A stretch of DNA of 64,000 nt from Caballeronia terrestris (GTDB taxonomy: Bacteria > Pseudomonadota > Gammaproteobacteria > Burkholderiales > Burkholderiaceae): the NCBI RefSeq assembly GCF_001544515.1, contig NZ_FCOL02000024.1, forward strand, positions 1-64,000, in the 5' to 3' direction. This document shows positions 1-7,665 of this stretch, piece after piece. The position numbers and the translations under genes are program-made. Each line of letters opens with the position of its first letter. Position 1 is the stretch's first letter. The notes under the pieces are model-generated. The model saw only the letters and a program-made list of their open reading frames with translations, was not told the origin of the DNA and did not search any database.

Positions 1-1
1 T

Positions 2-78
2 GGAGCGGTAGTTCAGTTGGTTAGAATACCGGCCTGTCACGCCGGGGGTCGCGGGTTCGAGTCCCGTCCGCTCCGCCA
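2..78 (+). tRNA. tRNA-Asp (GTC)
   Basis: A 77-base cloverleaf with encoded CCA. The acceptor arm GGAGCGG pairs with CCGCTCC, the anticodon loop CTGTCAC contains GTC, and the T arm carries GGTTCGAGTC. It is identical to the copy at 289-365. The window begins one base before it, so its promoter is not visible. Confidence 0.97.
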
Positions 79-117
79 ACAAGCCTCGTGTGGGTCACGT
101 CGAGTGAGTCAAGGAAT

Positions 118-141
118 CCGGCTGATGAGCCGGTTTTTTTT
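118..141 (+). terminator. Intrinsic terminator after the first tRNA-Asp
   Basis: The inverted repeat CCGGCT-gatg-AGCCGG (118-133) is followed by eight T residues (134-141). This is a classic rho-independent terminator that should end the first tRNA-Asp transcript before tRNA-Glu, so the tRNAs may form two transcription units. Confidence 0.85.
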
Positions 142-167
142 CGCCACGGGCCACAAAAGATTTTCCT

Positions 168-243
168 GTCCCCTTCGTCTAGAGGCCTAGGACATCACCC
201 TTTCACGGTGAGTACAGGGGTTCGAATCCCCTAGGGGACGCCA
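168..243 (+). tRNA. tRNA-Glu (TTC)
   Basis: A 76-base cloverleaf with encoded CCA. The acceptor arm GTCCCCT pairs with AGGGGAC, the anticodon loop CTTTCAC contains TTC, and the T arm carries GGTTCGAATC. It lies 45 bases before the second tRNA-Asp, and no terminator is seen between those two, so they are probably co-transcribed. Confidence 0.97.
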
Positions 244-288
244 GAAACATCGGCGGTTGCCATCGGCGCCGCAATCGATGAAAGCGCT

Positions 289-365
289 GGAGCGGTAGTT
301 CAGTTGGTTAGAATACCGGCCTGTCACGCCGGGGGTCGCGGGTTCGAGTCCCGTCCGCTCCGCCA
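289..365 (+). tRNA. tRNA-Asp (GTC), second copy
   Basis: A 77-base tRNA identical at every position to the copy at 2-78, including CCA, anticodon GTC. The flanks differ (a distinct terminator follows), so only the tRNA itself is conserved, which fits gene conversion or selection on a duplicated tRNA. Confidence 0.97.
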
Positions 366-377
366 GCCAGTTTCGAG

Positions 378-409
378 AAAAAATCCAGCTCACGCGCTGG
401 ATTTTTTTT
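378..409 (+). terminator. Intrinsic terminator of the tRNA-Glu/tRNA-Asp unit
   Basis: ATCCAGC (383-389) pairs with GCTGGAT (396-402), preceded by an A run and followed by a run of T to 409. It closes the tRNA-Glu/tRNA-Asp transcript. Confidence 0.85.
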
Positions 410-528
410 CGCCCATCGATTCCATCGTTTCCGTTCGCATTACGCCGGGGGTTTGCGGAAACCGGTTTTCGTAAAACTCTCCATTGCCAGCCCGCGCGCT
501 CTGACTTAGTGTTTAGGCACTGACTTCC

Positions 529-1011
529 GTGCCATTGGCCCGCGCGATGCTCGATCCGACAGAAGATCTCTCGCTATATCAATTGCGCCAGGCGACGATG
601 GACGATTTTCCCTTCGCCGAAACGCTCACGCATCAGAATATGGATGGCTATTACCGTCGGCATAATCTCGTCTGGCGGGGCGATCTTTTTCTCTGCAGCT
701 GGCGCGAATCGGAGAATTTCGTGCTCGAAGCAGACGGTGCGCCGATCGGCGTCATGCGTGTGACCGAGGAAAACGATTCGCTCCACATCCGCGACGTGCA
801 GATCGCCGAAGGTTGGCGCGGCCACGGCGCGGGGACGTTCCTGCTCAACACCGCTCATCGATGGGCGCGCGCCCGTGGCCTCGCCGAATGCCAGTTACGC
901 GTGTTCGTCGATAATCCGGCGGCGCGGCTTTATATCCGGATGGGGTATCGGCCGGCGGGATCGCGGCTCGCGCAGCTCGGCGCCATTCGGCATATGGCGC
1001 GGCGAGTCTGA
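529..1011 (+). CDS. GNAT family N-acetyltransferase
   Basis: A 160-residue protein with the GNAT fold: an early strand YQLRQATMDDFPFAETL, then a central strand ending in IRDVQIAEGWRGHGAGTFLL. That stretch carries the acetyl-CoA pyrophosphate-binding pattern R/Q-x-x-G-x-G/A (RGHGAG). The C-terminal part LRVFVDNPAARLYIRMGYR matches the usual GNAT motif B. The substrate cannot be deduced. GTG at 529 is the longest start; ATG at 547 (MLDPTED) is equally plausible because neither has a clear Shine-Dalgarno sequence. It stands alone between the tRNA block and a convergent AraC gene whose stop is 6 bases away. The family is certain; the role (small molecule, antibiotic or protein N-acetylation) is open. 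Confidence 0.85.
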   Translation: MPLARAMLDPTEDLSLYQLRQATMDDFPFAETLTHQNMDGYYRRHNLVWRGDLFLCSWRESENFVLEADGAPIGVMRVTEENDSLHIRDVQIAEGWRGHGAGTFLLNTAHRWARARGLAECQLRVFVDNPAARLYIRMGYRPAGSRLAQLGAIRHMARRV

Positions 1012-1017
1012 TTATGT

Positions 1018-1866
1018 CTACGCCGCACCTTCGCGGTTCGATTCCAGAGTGTCACCCCGGCCGTCGCGCACGAAGAACGCGCGCGGACTCTCGCCGAACG
1101 CGCGCCTGAACATCGCTGAAAACGCGCTCTGGCTCTGGTAGCCGAGATCGCGCGCGACCTGCGCGAGCGGCCGACCCGCGCTCAAAAGCGGAATCGCGCG
1201 CGCGAGCACCGCCTGCTGGCGCCATTGCGAGAAGCTCACGCCCAGTTCACGCCTAAAGAGCCGCGCAATCGTGCGTGTGCTCGCACCGGCTTCCGCCGCC
1301 CAGTGTTCCAGCGAGTCGGCGTGCGCCGGGTCCGCGAGCACCGCATCGCAAAGCGCGCGCAGGCGCTTGTCGTCGGGCATCGGTACGGAAAGGGGCAACG
1401 GCTGTGAGCGTGTAATTTCGTCGAGGGCGAGCGTGCCGAGCAGCCGCTCTCGATGACGCGAGACGCCACGATCATCCAGCGCGGCAATCACTTCGCGCAG
1501 CAAAGGCGATACCTCCACCACACGACACGCGTCGAGTCCCGGCGGCACGACGCTCTCGTCCAGATAAAGCGTGCGCAGATAAGCGTCCTCGACGATCACC
1601 ACCTCGTGCGTCACGTTCGGCGGCACCCAGATCGCGCGCGAGGGCGGCACCATCCACGTCGAATCGAGGGTGGCGACGCGCAGCACGCCGCGCGCCGAAT
1701 ACGCCAGTTGCGCCCACGCGTGCGTGTGCAGCGCGATCCGCACGCCGGCCGCCACCGGGCGCGCCCGCACGCAGATCGGATGCGCGTGCGTCGGGGAATG
1801 CTCGACGGGGATGTCGAGATCTTCGACGGTTTCGTGCAGCACGCGCAGATCGGCGGACGGTCTCAT
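1018..1866 (-). CDS. AraC family transcriptional regulator with cupin sensor domain
   Basis: About 282 residues from ATG at 1866 (MRPSADLRV); an upstream in-frame start at 1956 would add 30 arginine-rich residues that do not look like the family. The N-terminal half is a cupin-like effector domain with histidine-rich strands (GVRIALHTHAWAQLAYSARG). The C-terminal ~100 residues hold the two helix-turn-helix motifs of AraC proteins: LEHWAAEAGASTRTIARLFR, and LAQVARDLGYQSQSAFSAMFRR followed by GESPRAFF. It probably acts as a cytoplasmic activator or repressor, often of a nearby transporter in this subfamily, but no obvious target is adjacent. The divergent gene at 1979 shares its upstream region. 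Confidence 0.88.
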   Translation of the reverse strand: MRPSADLRVLHETVEDLDIPVEHSPTHAHPICVRARPVAAGVRIALHTHAWAQLAYSARGVLRVATLDSTWMVPPSRAIWVPPNVTHEVVIVEDAYLRTLYLDESVVPPGLDACRVVEVSPLLREVIAALDDRGVSRHRERLLGTLALDEITRSQPLPLSVPMPDDKRLRALCDAVLADPAHADSLEHWAAEAGASTRTIARLFRRELGVSFSQWRQQAVLARAIPLLSAGRPLAQVARDLGYQSQSAFSAMFRRAFGESPRAFFVRDGRGDTLESNREGAA

Positions 1867-1978
1867 TCGGTGACAGGTGGGGCGTCTCAAAACCCGATGG
1901 TAATTTGAATCGGCGTAACGCGCCGTGCGAGCGCGGCATAATGCGCGATTAGGCAATTTTCGAATGGAGTTTTAGCCG

Positions 1979-2398
1979 ATGCAACACGTTTTCATCTACG
2001 GCACGCTGCGCGCGGGCGAGATCAACGACATCAATCGCGCGGCCGAGCGGCATGGCATCGTGCGGCCCGAGCGCCTCGGCGTCGCGCATGTGACGGGGCG
2101 GTTGTTCGACTTCGGGCGCTATCCGGGCCTCGTGCTCGATCCGGAAGGCGCGCCGATTCGCGGCGACGTCTACCGTATCGACGACGCGCTCGTTCCCGTG
2201 CTCGACGAAATCGAGGAGGTGTATCCGGGCGTCGAAGGGCTGTTCCGGCCGCATCGCGTGCACGTGACGGTGGACGTGGAGGGCGCGGAACACGGCGTCG
2301 ATTGCCTGATGTATCCGGTGGCCGCGCATTCGGTCGATGGCCTGCCGCACATCGAGGGCGGCGACTGGGTCGAGCATCGGGTGAGTCGAGGAAAATAA
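1979..2398 (+). CDS. Gamma-glutamylcyclotransferase-like (AIG2/GGCT) protein
   Basis: A 139-residue protein beginning MQHVFIYGTLRAGEIND. The Y-G-S/T-L-R motif directly after the first strand is the hallmark of the BtrG/GGCT fold and forms the substrate loop. A conserved acidic residue expected for catalysis lies in the central DDALVPVLDEIEEVYPG segment. Family members such as YtfP and GGACT cleave gamma-glutamyl or related amide bonds, releasing 5-oxoproline. The exact substrate is unknown. ATG at 1979 is preceded by ATGGAGTTTTAGCC, giving a GGAG ribosome binding site at good spacing. Single cytoplasmic domain, no signal peptide. It is convergent with aceB and its end abuts the duplicated aceB tail. 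Confidence 0.8.
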   Translation: MQHVFIYGTLRAGEINDINRAAERHGIVRPERLGVAHVTGRLFDFGRYPGLVLDPEGAPIRGDVYRIDDALVPVLDEIEEVYPGVEGLFRPHRVHVTVDVEGAEHGVDCLMYPVAAHSVDGLPHIEGGDWVEHRVSRGK

Positions 2399-2400
2399 GA

Positions 2401-2427
2401 AAGCCGCGCCATCATCCCGAACGGCTT
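2401..2427 (-). terminator. Terminator-like hairpin belonging to the duplicated aceB tail
   Basis: AAGCCG (2401-2406) pairs with CGGCTT (2422-2427) around a G/C-rich interior; on the minus strand it is followed by CTT-rich sequence. It sits at the same place relative to repeat copy A as the aceB terminator does to copy B, so it looks like a degenerated duplicate. It may also serve the plus-strand gene ending at 2398. Confidence 0.45.
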
Positions 2428-2496
2428 GCTCCTGAGCCAGGCCAGCCCTCAGTTTCCTTCGTAAAGCGCCAGCGTCAGGAACTCGGTGAACTTTTC
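2420..2496 (-). pseudogene. Diverged duplicate of the 3' end of malate synthase
   Basis: Bases 2420-2496 match 2524-2600, the end of aceB plus its 3' flank, with about 8 mismatches in 77. The first 26 bases, mostly 3' untranslated, are identical. Read on the minus strand the copy ends EKFTEFLTLALYEGN-stop (stop at 2449-2451), against ENFTEFLTLPLYEEI-stop in aceB. Several differences are synonymous (gag/gaa, gaa/gag, acc/acg), which suggests divergence while still coding, or replacement by the tail of a second malate synthase gene. No start or upstream coding part exists, so it is a remnant. A homologous terminator follows each copy. Confidence 0.75.
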
Positions 2497-2500
2497 AAGC

Positions 2501-2531
2501 AAAAAGCCGCTCCCGGAAAGCGGAACGGCTT
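2501..2531 (-). terminator. Intrinsic terminator of aceB
   Basis: On the minus strand AAGCCGTTCCGC pairs with the GGGAGCGGCTT side and ends in five T residues (the A run at 2501-2505). It begins about 20 bases after the aceB stop codon. Confidence 0.7.
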
Positions 2532-2552
2532 GCTCCTGAGCCAGGCCAGCGC

Positions 2553-4154
2553 TCAGATTTCTTCGTAAAGCGGCAGGGTCAGGAATTCGGTGAAATTCTC
2601 CGACGTCGACATCTCTTCGAAGATCTTCACCGCGCGTTCATAGGGCTTCGTATCGCCGCCGACGGCAAGCTTCACCTTCTCCAGCTCGTCGATCGTGAAG
2701 CCGCGCACCATTTCGGCCGTGACCTTGCGGCCGTCCTCCAGCTTGCCCTTCGGCGAGCGAATCCACTGCCAGACCTGCGAGCGCGAGATTTCCGCGGTCG
2801 CAGCGTCTTCCATCAGGTTGTGGATCGGTACCGCGCCATTGCCCGAGAGCCACGCCCCCAGATAATGGATGCCGACGTTGATGTTATTGCGCACGCCCGC
2901 CTCGGTGATCGGCTCGTCGGGGCGGAAATCGAGCAGGTCGGTCGCCGTGACCTGCACGTCGGGGCGCTGCCTGGCGATCTGGTTCGGCTTGTCGCCAAGC
3001 ACTTTCACGAACTCTTCCATCGCGATCGGCACGAGGCCCGGGTGCGCGACCCAGCCGCCGTCGTAGCCGTCGCCGGCATCGCGGGCCTTGTCCGAGCGCA
3101 CGCCGCCCATTGCCTTCTCGTTCGCCGCCGGGTCGTTCTTGATCGGGATCAACGCGCTCATGCCGCCGATCGCCGGCGCGTTGCGCTTGTGGCACGTCTT
3201 CAGCAGTTCGAGCGCGTAGGCGCGCATGAACGGCACGGTCATCGTGATTTTCGCGCGGTCGGCGAGGCAGAAATTCGGGTCGGCCTTGAACTTCTTGATC
3301 GCCGAAAAGATGTAGTCCCAGCGGCCGGCGTTCAGGCCCGAACTGTGTTCGCGCAACTCGTAGAGGATCTCGTCCATTTCGAATGCGGCGAGGATCGTCT
3401 CGACGAGCACCGTCGCGCGAATCGAGCCGCGCGGCACACCGACAATCTCCTGCGCCGCCACGAAAATCTCGTTCCACAGACGCGCTTCGAGGTGGCTTTC
3501 GAGCTTCGGCAGATAGAAGTACGGGCCGGCGCCGCGCGCAAGCTGCTCCTTCGCGTTGTGGAACAGGAAAAGCGCGAAGTCGAAGATGCCGCCGGAGACG
3601 CGCTGGCCGTCGACGCTGACGTGCTTTTCATCGAGATGCCAGCCGCGCGGACGCACGATCAGCGTGGCGGTCGTGTCGTTCAGCTTGTACGACTTGCCGT
3701 TTTGCTCCAGCGAAATCGTGCCGCGCACCGCTTCCTTCAGATTCAGGTGGCCGGTCAACTGGTTGTCCCAGTTCGGCGTGTTCGAATCCTCGAAGTCGGT
3801 CATGTAGGCATCGGCGCCGGAATTGAGCGCGTTGATGATCATCTTGCGCTCGACCGGCCCGGTGATTTCCACGCGACGGCGTTCCAGCGACTTCGGCAAT
3901 GGCGCGATCTTCCAGTCGCCTTCGCGGATCGACTTCGTTTCCGGCAGGAAATCGGGACGCTCGCCGGCGTCGAGCCGCTTCGTGCGCTCGACGCGCGCCG
4001 CGAGCAGTTCCTGGCGGCGCGGCTCGAACCGGCGATGCAGCGTCGCGACGAGTTCGAGGGCGTCGCGCGTCAGGATGGTCTCGTAACCGGGCTTGATGTC
4101 GGCCGTGATTGCCACGCCTTCGGGCAGGTTCAGCGGATTCGGCGATTGAGGCAT
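2553..4154 (-). CDS. aceB: Malate synthase A
   Basis: A 533-residue protein, the usual length of malate synthase A. It condenses glyoxylate with acetyl-CoA to malate, the second step of the glyoxylate shunt, in the cytoplasm. Signature segments are visible: DAYMTDFEDSNTPNWDN in the first half, VRPRGWHLDEKHV, LPKLESHLEARLWN, and the C-terminal QVWQWIRSPKGKLEDG. ATG at 4154 is chosen because AAGGAGAACAACC precedes it; an in-frame extension to 4394 encodes a low-quality arginine/proline-rich leader. Isocitrate lyase lies 1.8 kb upstream on the same strand, separated by a plus-strand LysR gene and a stress protein, so the two shunt enzymes have separate promoters. Confidence 0.97.
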   Translation of the reverse strand: MPQSPNPLNLPEGVAITADIKPGYETILTRDALELVATLHRRFEPRRQELLAARVERTKRLDAGERPDFLPETKSIREGDWKIAPLPKSLERRRVEITGPVERKMIINALNSGADAYMTDFEDSNTPNWDNQLTGHLNLKEAVRGTISLEQNGKSYKLNDTTATLIVRPRGWHLDEKHVSVDGQRVSGGIFDFALFLFHNAKEQLARGAGPYFYLPKLESHLEARLWNEIFVAAQEIVGVPRGSIRATVLVETILAAFEMDEILYELREHSSGLNAGRWDYIFSAIKKFKADPNFCLADRAKITMTVPFMRAYALELLKTCHKRNAPAIGGMSALIPIKNDPAANEKAMGGVRSDKARDAGDGYDGGWVAHPGLVPIAMEEFVKVLGDKPNQIARQRPDVQVTATDLLDFRPDEPITEAGVRNNINVGIHYLGAWLSGNGAVPIHNLMEDAATAEISRSQVWQWIRSPKGKLEDGRKVTAEMVRGFTIDELEKVKLAVGGDTKPYERAVKIFEEMSTSENFTEFLTLPLYEEI

Positions 4155-4340
4155 GGTTGTTCTCCTTGGTCGGTCAGACGGTTTTCTGGCAGGCAATGGG
4201 TTGAGGGAAATCACGCGCCGGGGCGGCGGCGCATGCTGATTGGGCGTAGCGAATGGGCGGAGGGGCGGGGCCGAAAGGCGCTGCGCGGGGAAGTCATTGC
4301 GGGTGTCGTTTTGGCCGACATAGCCGTGCACTCCTATAGA

Positions 4341-4349
4341 GGTCTGACC
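4341..4349. promoter_or_regulatory. Possible operator between aceB and the LysR gene
   Basis: The 302-base divergent region 4155-4456 holds a small palindrome GGTC-t-GACC (4341-4349) next to an A/T-rich stretch (TCTATAGG on the minus strand) that could be the aceB -10. GGTC-n-GACC half sites are typical of GntR-type operators, but no GntR gene is adjacent. Nothing else distinctive is seen in the region. Confidence 0.3.
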
Positions 4350-4456
4350 AATTTTATTCGTGATCAGGATGCATAAAAAGACGCTCCGGATCACTTGATC
4401 TTTTACTTTTTCGTACTTAATCTGAGCGCGTGGTCTTCGATACAGGAATTTCGCGC

Positions 4457-5359
4457 ATGGATCGCTTCAAGCAGATCGAAACGTTCGCCGCCGTCGCGGC
4501 GAAGGGCAGCCTCTCCGCTGCGGCGCAGGCGGAGGGCGTGGCGCCGGCGGTGATCGGCCGGCGGCTCGACGCGCTCGAGGAGCGGCTCGGCGTCAAGCTG
4601 CTCGTGCGCACGACGCGCAAGATTACGCTGACGTTCGAAGGCTCCGCGTTTCTGGAGGACTGCCAGCGCGTCATCAACGACATGCAGAACGCCGAGGCGA
4701 GCGTCTCGGCAGGCGGCGTGAAGGCGAGCGGACATTTGCGCGTGTCGGCGCCGGCGGGTTTCGGGCGGCGCCACGTCGCGGCGCTCGTGCCGGAATTCAC
4801 GACGCAGCACCCCGACGTTTCGATTTCGCTCGATCTCACCGACCGCATGATCGATCTCGTCAACGAAGGTTTCGACTGCGCGGTACGGCTCGGCGAGCTG
4901 CCGGATTCGTCGCTGGTATCGATCAAGCTCGGTGAGAACCGGCGCGTGTGCGTCGGCTCGCCGGCGTATCTGGGCAAGCGCGGCAAGCCTGCCGACCTCG
5001 CCGCGCTCGCCGGGCACAACTGCCTTGCGCTCGGCGCATCGGCGAACCAGCAGCGCGGCTGGATGTTCCAGCACGACGGGAAGGTCACGACGATCAAGGT
5101 CTCGGGCACGATGGAATGCTCCGACGGCGCCGTCCTGCACGAATGGTGTCTCGCGGGCTATGGCCTCGCGTGGCGTTCGTGGTGGGAAGTCGGCGAGGAC
5201 ATCGCGGCGGGGCGTCTCAGGAGCGTGCTCGACGATTTCGCCGCGCCGCCGATCGGCATCCACGCGGTCTTTCCGCAGCGCCGCCATCTGCCGCTGCGCG
5301 TGCGGCTGTTTCTGGACATGTTGAAGCATACGTACAGCGCTCCGGGTTATTGGGGCTGA
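4457..5359 (+). CDS. LysR family transcriptional regulator between the glyoxylate genes
   Basis: A 300-residue LysR protein. The N-terminal winged helix reads MDRFKQIETFAAVAAKGSLS, then AAAQAEGVAPAVIGRRLDAL and LGVKLLVRTTRKITLT, which is the CrgA/DsdC-like subgroup pattern. The rest is a periplasmic-binding-like effector domain starting near GHLRVSAPAGFGRRHV. ATG at 4457 is preferred to 4430 because ACAGGA lies 9 bases upstream and the protein then starts as the family usually does. It is divergent from aceB and sits between aceB and aceA, so regulating the glyoxylate shunt is a reasonable inference. Self-repression from the shared region is typical for the family. The ligand is unknown. Confidence 0.9.
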   Translation: MDRFKQIETFAAVAAKGSLSAAAQAEGVAPAVIGRRLDALEERLGVKLLVRTTRKITLTFEGSAFLEDCQRVINDMQNAEASVSAGGVKASGHLRVSAPAGFGRRHVAALVPEFTTQHPDVSISLDLTDRMIDLVNEGFDCAVRLGELPDSSLVSIKLGENRRVCVGSPAYLGKRGKPADLAALAGHNCLALGASANQQRGWMFQHDGKVTTIKVSGTMECSDGAVLHEWCLAGYGLAWRSWWEVGEDIAAGRLRSVLDDFAAPPIGIHAVFPQRRHLPLRVRLFLDMLKHTYSAPGYWG

Positions 5360-5416
5360 GTCGGCACTTCGTGTTACTACAATGAAAGAGCGCAACGACG
5401 TTCCAAGGAGGACGCC

Positions 5417-5851
5417 ATGTTTAAGCACATCCTGGTTCCGACCGACGGCTCCGAGCTGTCGCAAAAAGCAATCGATGGCGCGATCGACCTGGCGCAATCT
5501 GTCGGCGCGCGGATTACGGCGTACGCGTGCTTGCCGCAGTACCCCTACTCGCCGTTCGCGGACGTCGCCGTCGAGCCTCCCGACGATTTCCACGACCGCG
5601 CCGAGCGCGAGGCGCGCGAGCATCTGCGCGCGGTGGAGGTGGCCGCGCGCGAGGCGGGCGTCACGTGCGACAGCGTGACGAGCATCGATTCGGCGCCGTA
5701 TATCGGCATCATCGAGGCGGCGGAGTCGCACGGCTGCGACGTGATCCTGATGGCGTCGCACGGAAGGCGCGGGCTCGGCAGCCTCCTGATCGGCAGCGAG
5801 ACGCAGCGCGTGCTGACGCATACCAAAATTCCGGTGATCGTCTATCGATAG
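5417..5851 (+). CDS. Universal stress protein (UspA family)
   Basis: A 144-residue single-domain Usp. It starts MFKHILVPTDGSELSQKAID, and the C-terminal ATP-binding pattern G-x2-G-x9-G-S/T is present in ASHGRRGLGSLLIGSETQ, followed by VLTHTKIPVIVYR. Such proteins bind ATP, form dimers and support survival under starvation or respiratory stress; the biochemical role is not defined. A strong ribosome binding site CAAGGAGG lies 6 bases before ATG. It lies 57 bases after the LysR gene on the same strand, so the two could be co-transcribed, and it ends at a bidirectional terminator shared with aceA. Confidence 0.95.
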   Translation: MFKHILVPTDGSELSQKAIDGAIDLAQSVGARITAYACLPQYPYSPFADVAVEPPDDFHDRAEREAREHLRAVEVAAREAGVTCDSVTSIDSAPYIGIIEAAESHGCDVILMASHGRRGLGSLLIGSETQRVLTHTKIPVIVYR

Positions 5852-5854
5852 CCT

Positions 5855-5888
5855 CAAAAAAAACGCGCGACCGAAGCCGCGCGTTTTC
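5855..5888. terminator. Bidirectional terminator between usp and aceA
   Basis: ACGCGCG (5863-5869) pairs with CGCGCGT (5878-5884), with an A run before (5856-5863) and TTTT after. It can stop usp on the plus strand and aceA read-through on the minus strand. Confidence 0.8.
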
Positions 5889-5957
5889 GTTATTGGTGGC
5901 GAATTGTGCCCGCCACCTTGTTCACTACGCTCCCTGATTACGCCTTTCGACTTCTGA

Positions 5958-7262
<1,305 letters not shown>

Positions 7263-7360
7263 TGCGTTTCTCCTTGAGGTCCTGATCAACTAATAGGTGG
7301 TGAATCTGTCCTGAGAGCGACTTGGGCTAGACGCAGCGTTTCGGCGTTTCGTTTGCTCAA

Positions 7361-7374
7361 CTCTTATATAAGAG
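7361..7374. promoter_or_regulatory. Perfect 14-bp palindrome upstream of aceA
   Basis: CTCTTATATAAGAG is fully self-complementary and lies about 100 bases upstream of the aceA start, inside the A/T-rich 7263-7578 region. Its TATATAA core resembles a -10 element, so a protein bound there could control aceA. The regulator is not identifiable from sequence. The rest of 7263-7578 holds only A/T-rich promoter-like sequence and no gene. Confidence 0.45.
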
Positions 7375-7578
7375 TCTAGGCTTGTCGGGACTTTGGATAT
7401 ACCCTTGTCGAAGGCTTTTATGGATAAATATTATTCAACTAATTCAATTGGTTACAGACAATTTTTCGTAATGAGAAACGTCGTTTTCCATCTCGATATA
7501 GCGTTCATTGTGCCGCGCAGCACATTCTTTTGCGACGCAAAAAGCCTTTCCGTATCGTGAAATACGGGGAGCGGACGA

Positions 7579-7609
7579 AAAAAAACCGATGCACGAGGCA
7601 TCGGTTTTT
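7579..7609. terminator. Strong bidirectional terminator after the RNA helicase
   Basis: AAAAACCGATGC (7581-7592) pairs perfectly with GCATCGGTTTTT (7598-7609) around a five-base loop, with an eight-A run on the left that becomes the U tract for the minus-strand helicase transcript. Confidence 0.85.
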
Positions 7610-7665
7610 CTGGAGTGCTTGCCAGGTGAGGGCGATTCAGCCGCCCTCCGGCATTGCTTGTCGCT

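Larger units (their letters stand above)
2420..2600. repeat. Direct repeat pair of about 77 bp, 104 bp apart
   Basis: Copies at 2420-2496 and 2524-2600 are offset by 104 bases and about 90% identical. Each unit comprises terminator, 3' flank and the last ~15 codons of a malate synthase gene. Confidence 0.85.

Noticed and set aside
1..410. tRNA cluster as an integration site of a mobile element
   Set aside because: No integrase, no direct repeat of a tRNA 3' end downstream, and the following genes look native.
2820..4376. 518-codon frame antisense to aceB
   Set aside because: Shadow of aceB; no ribosome site or domain.
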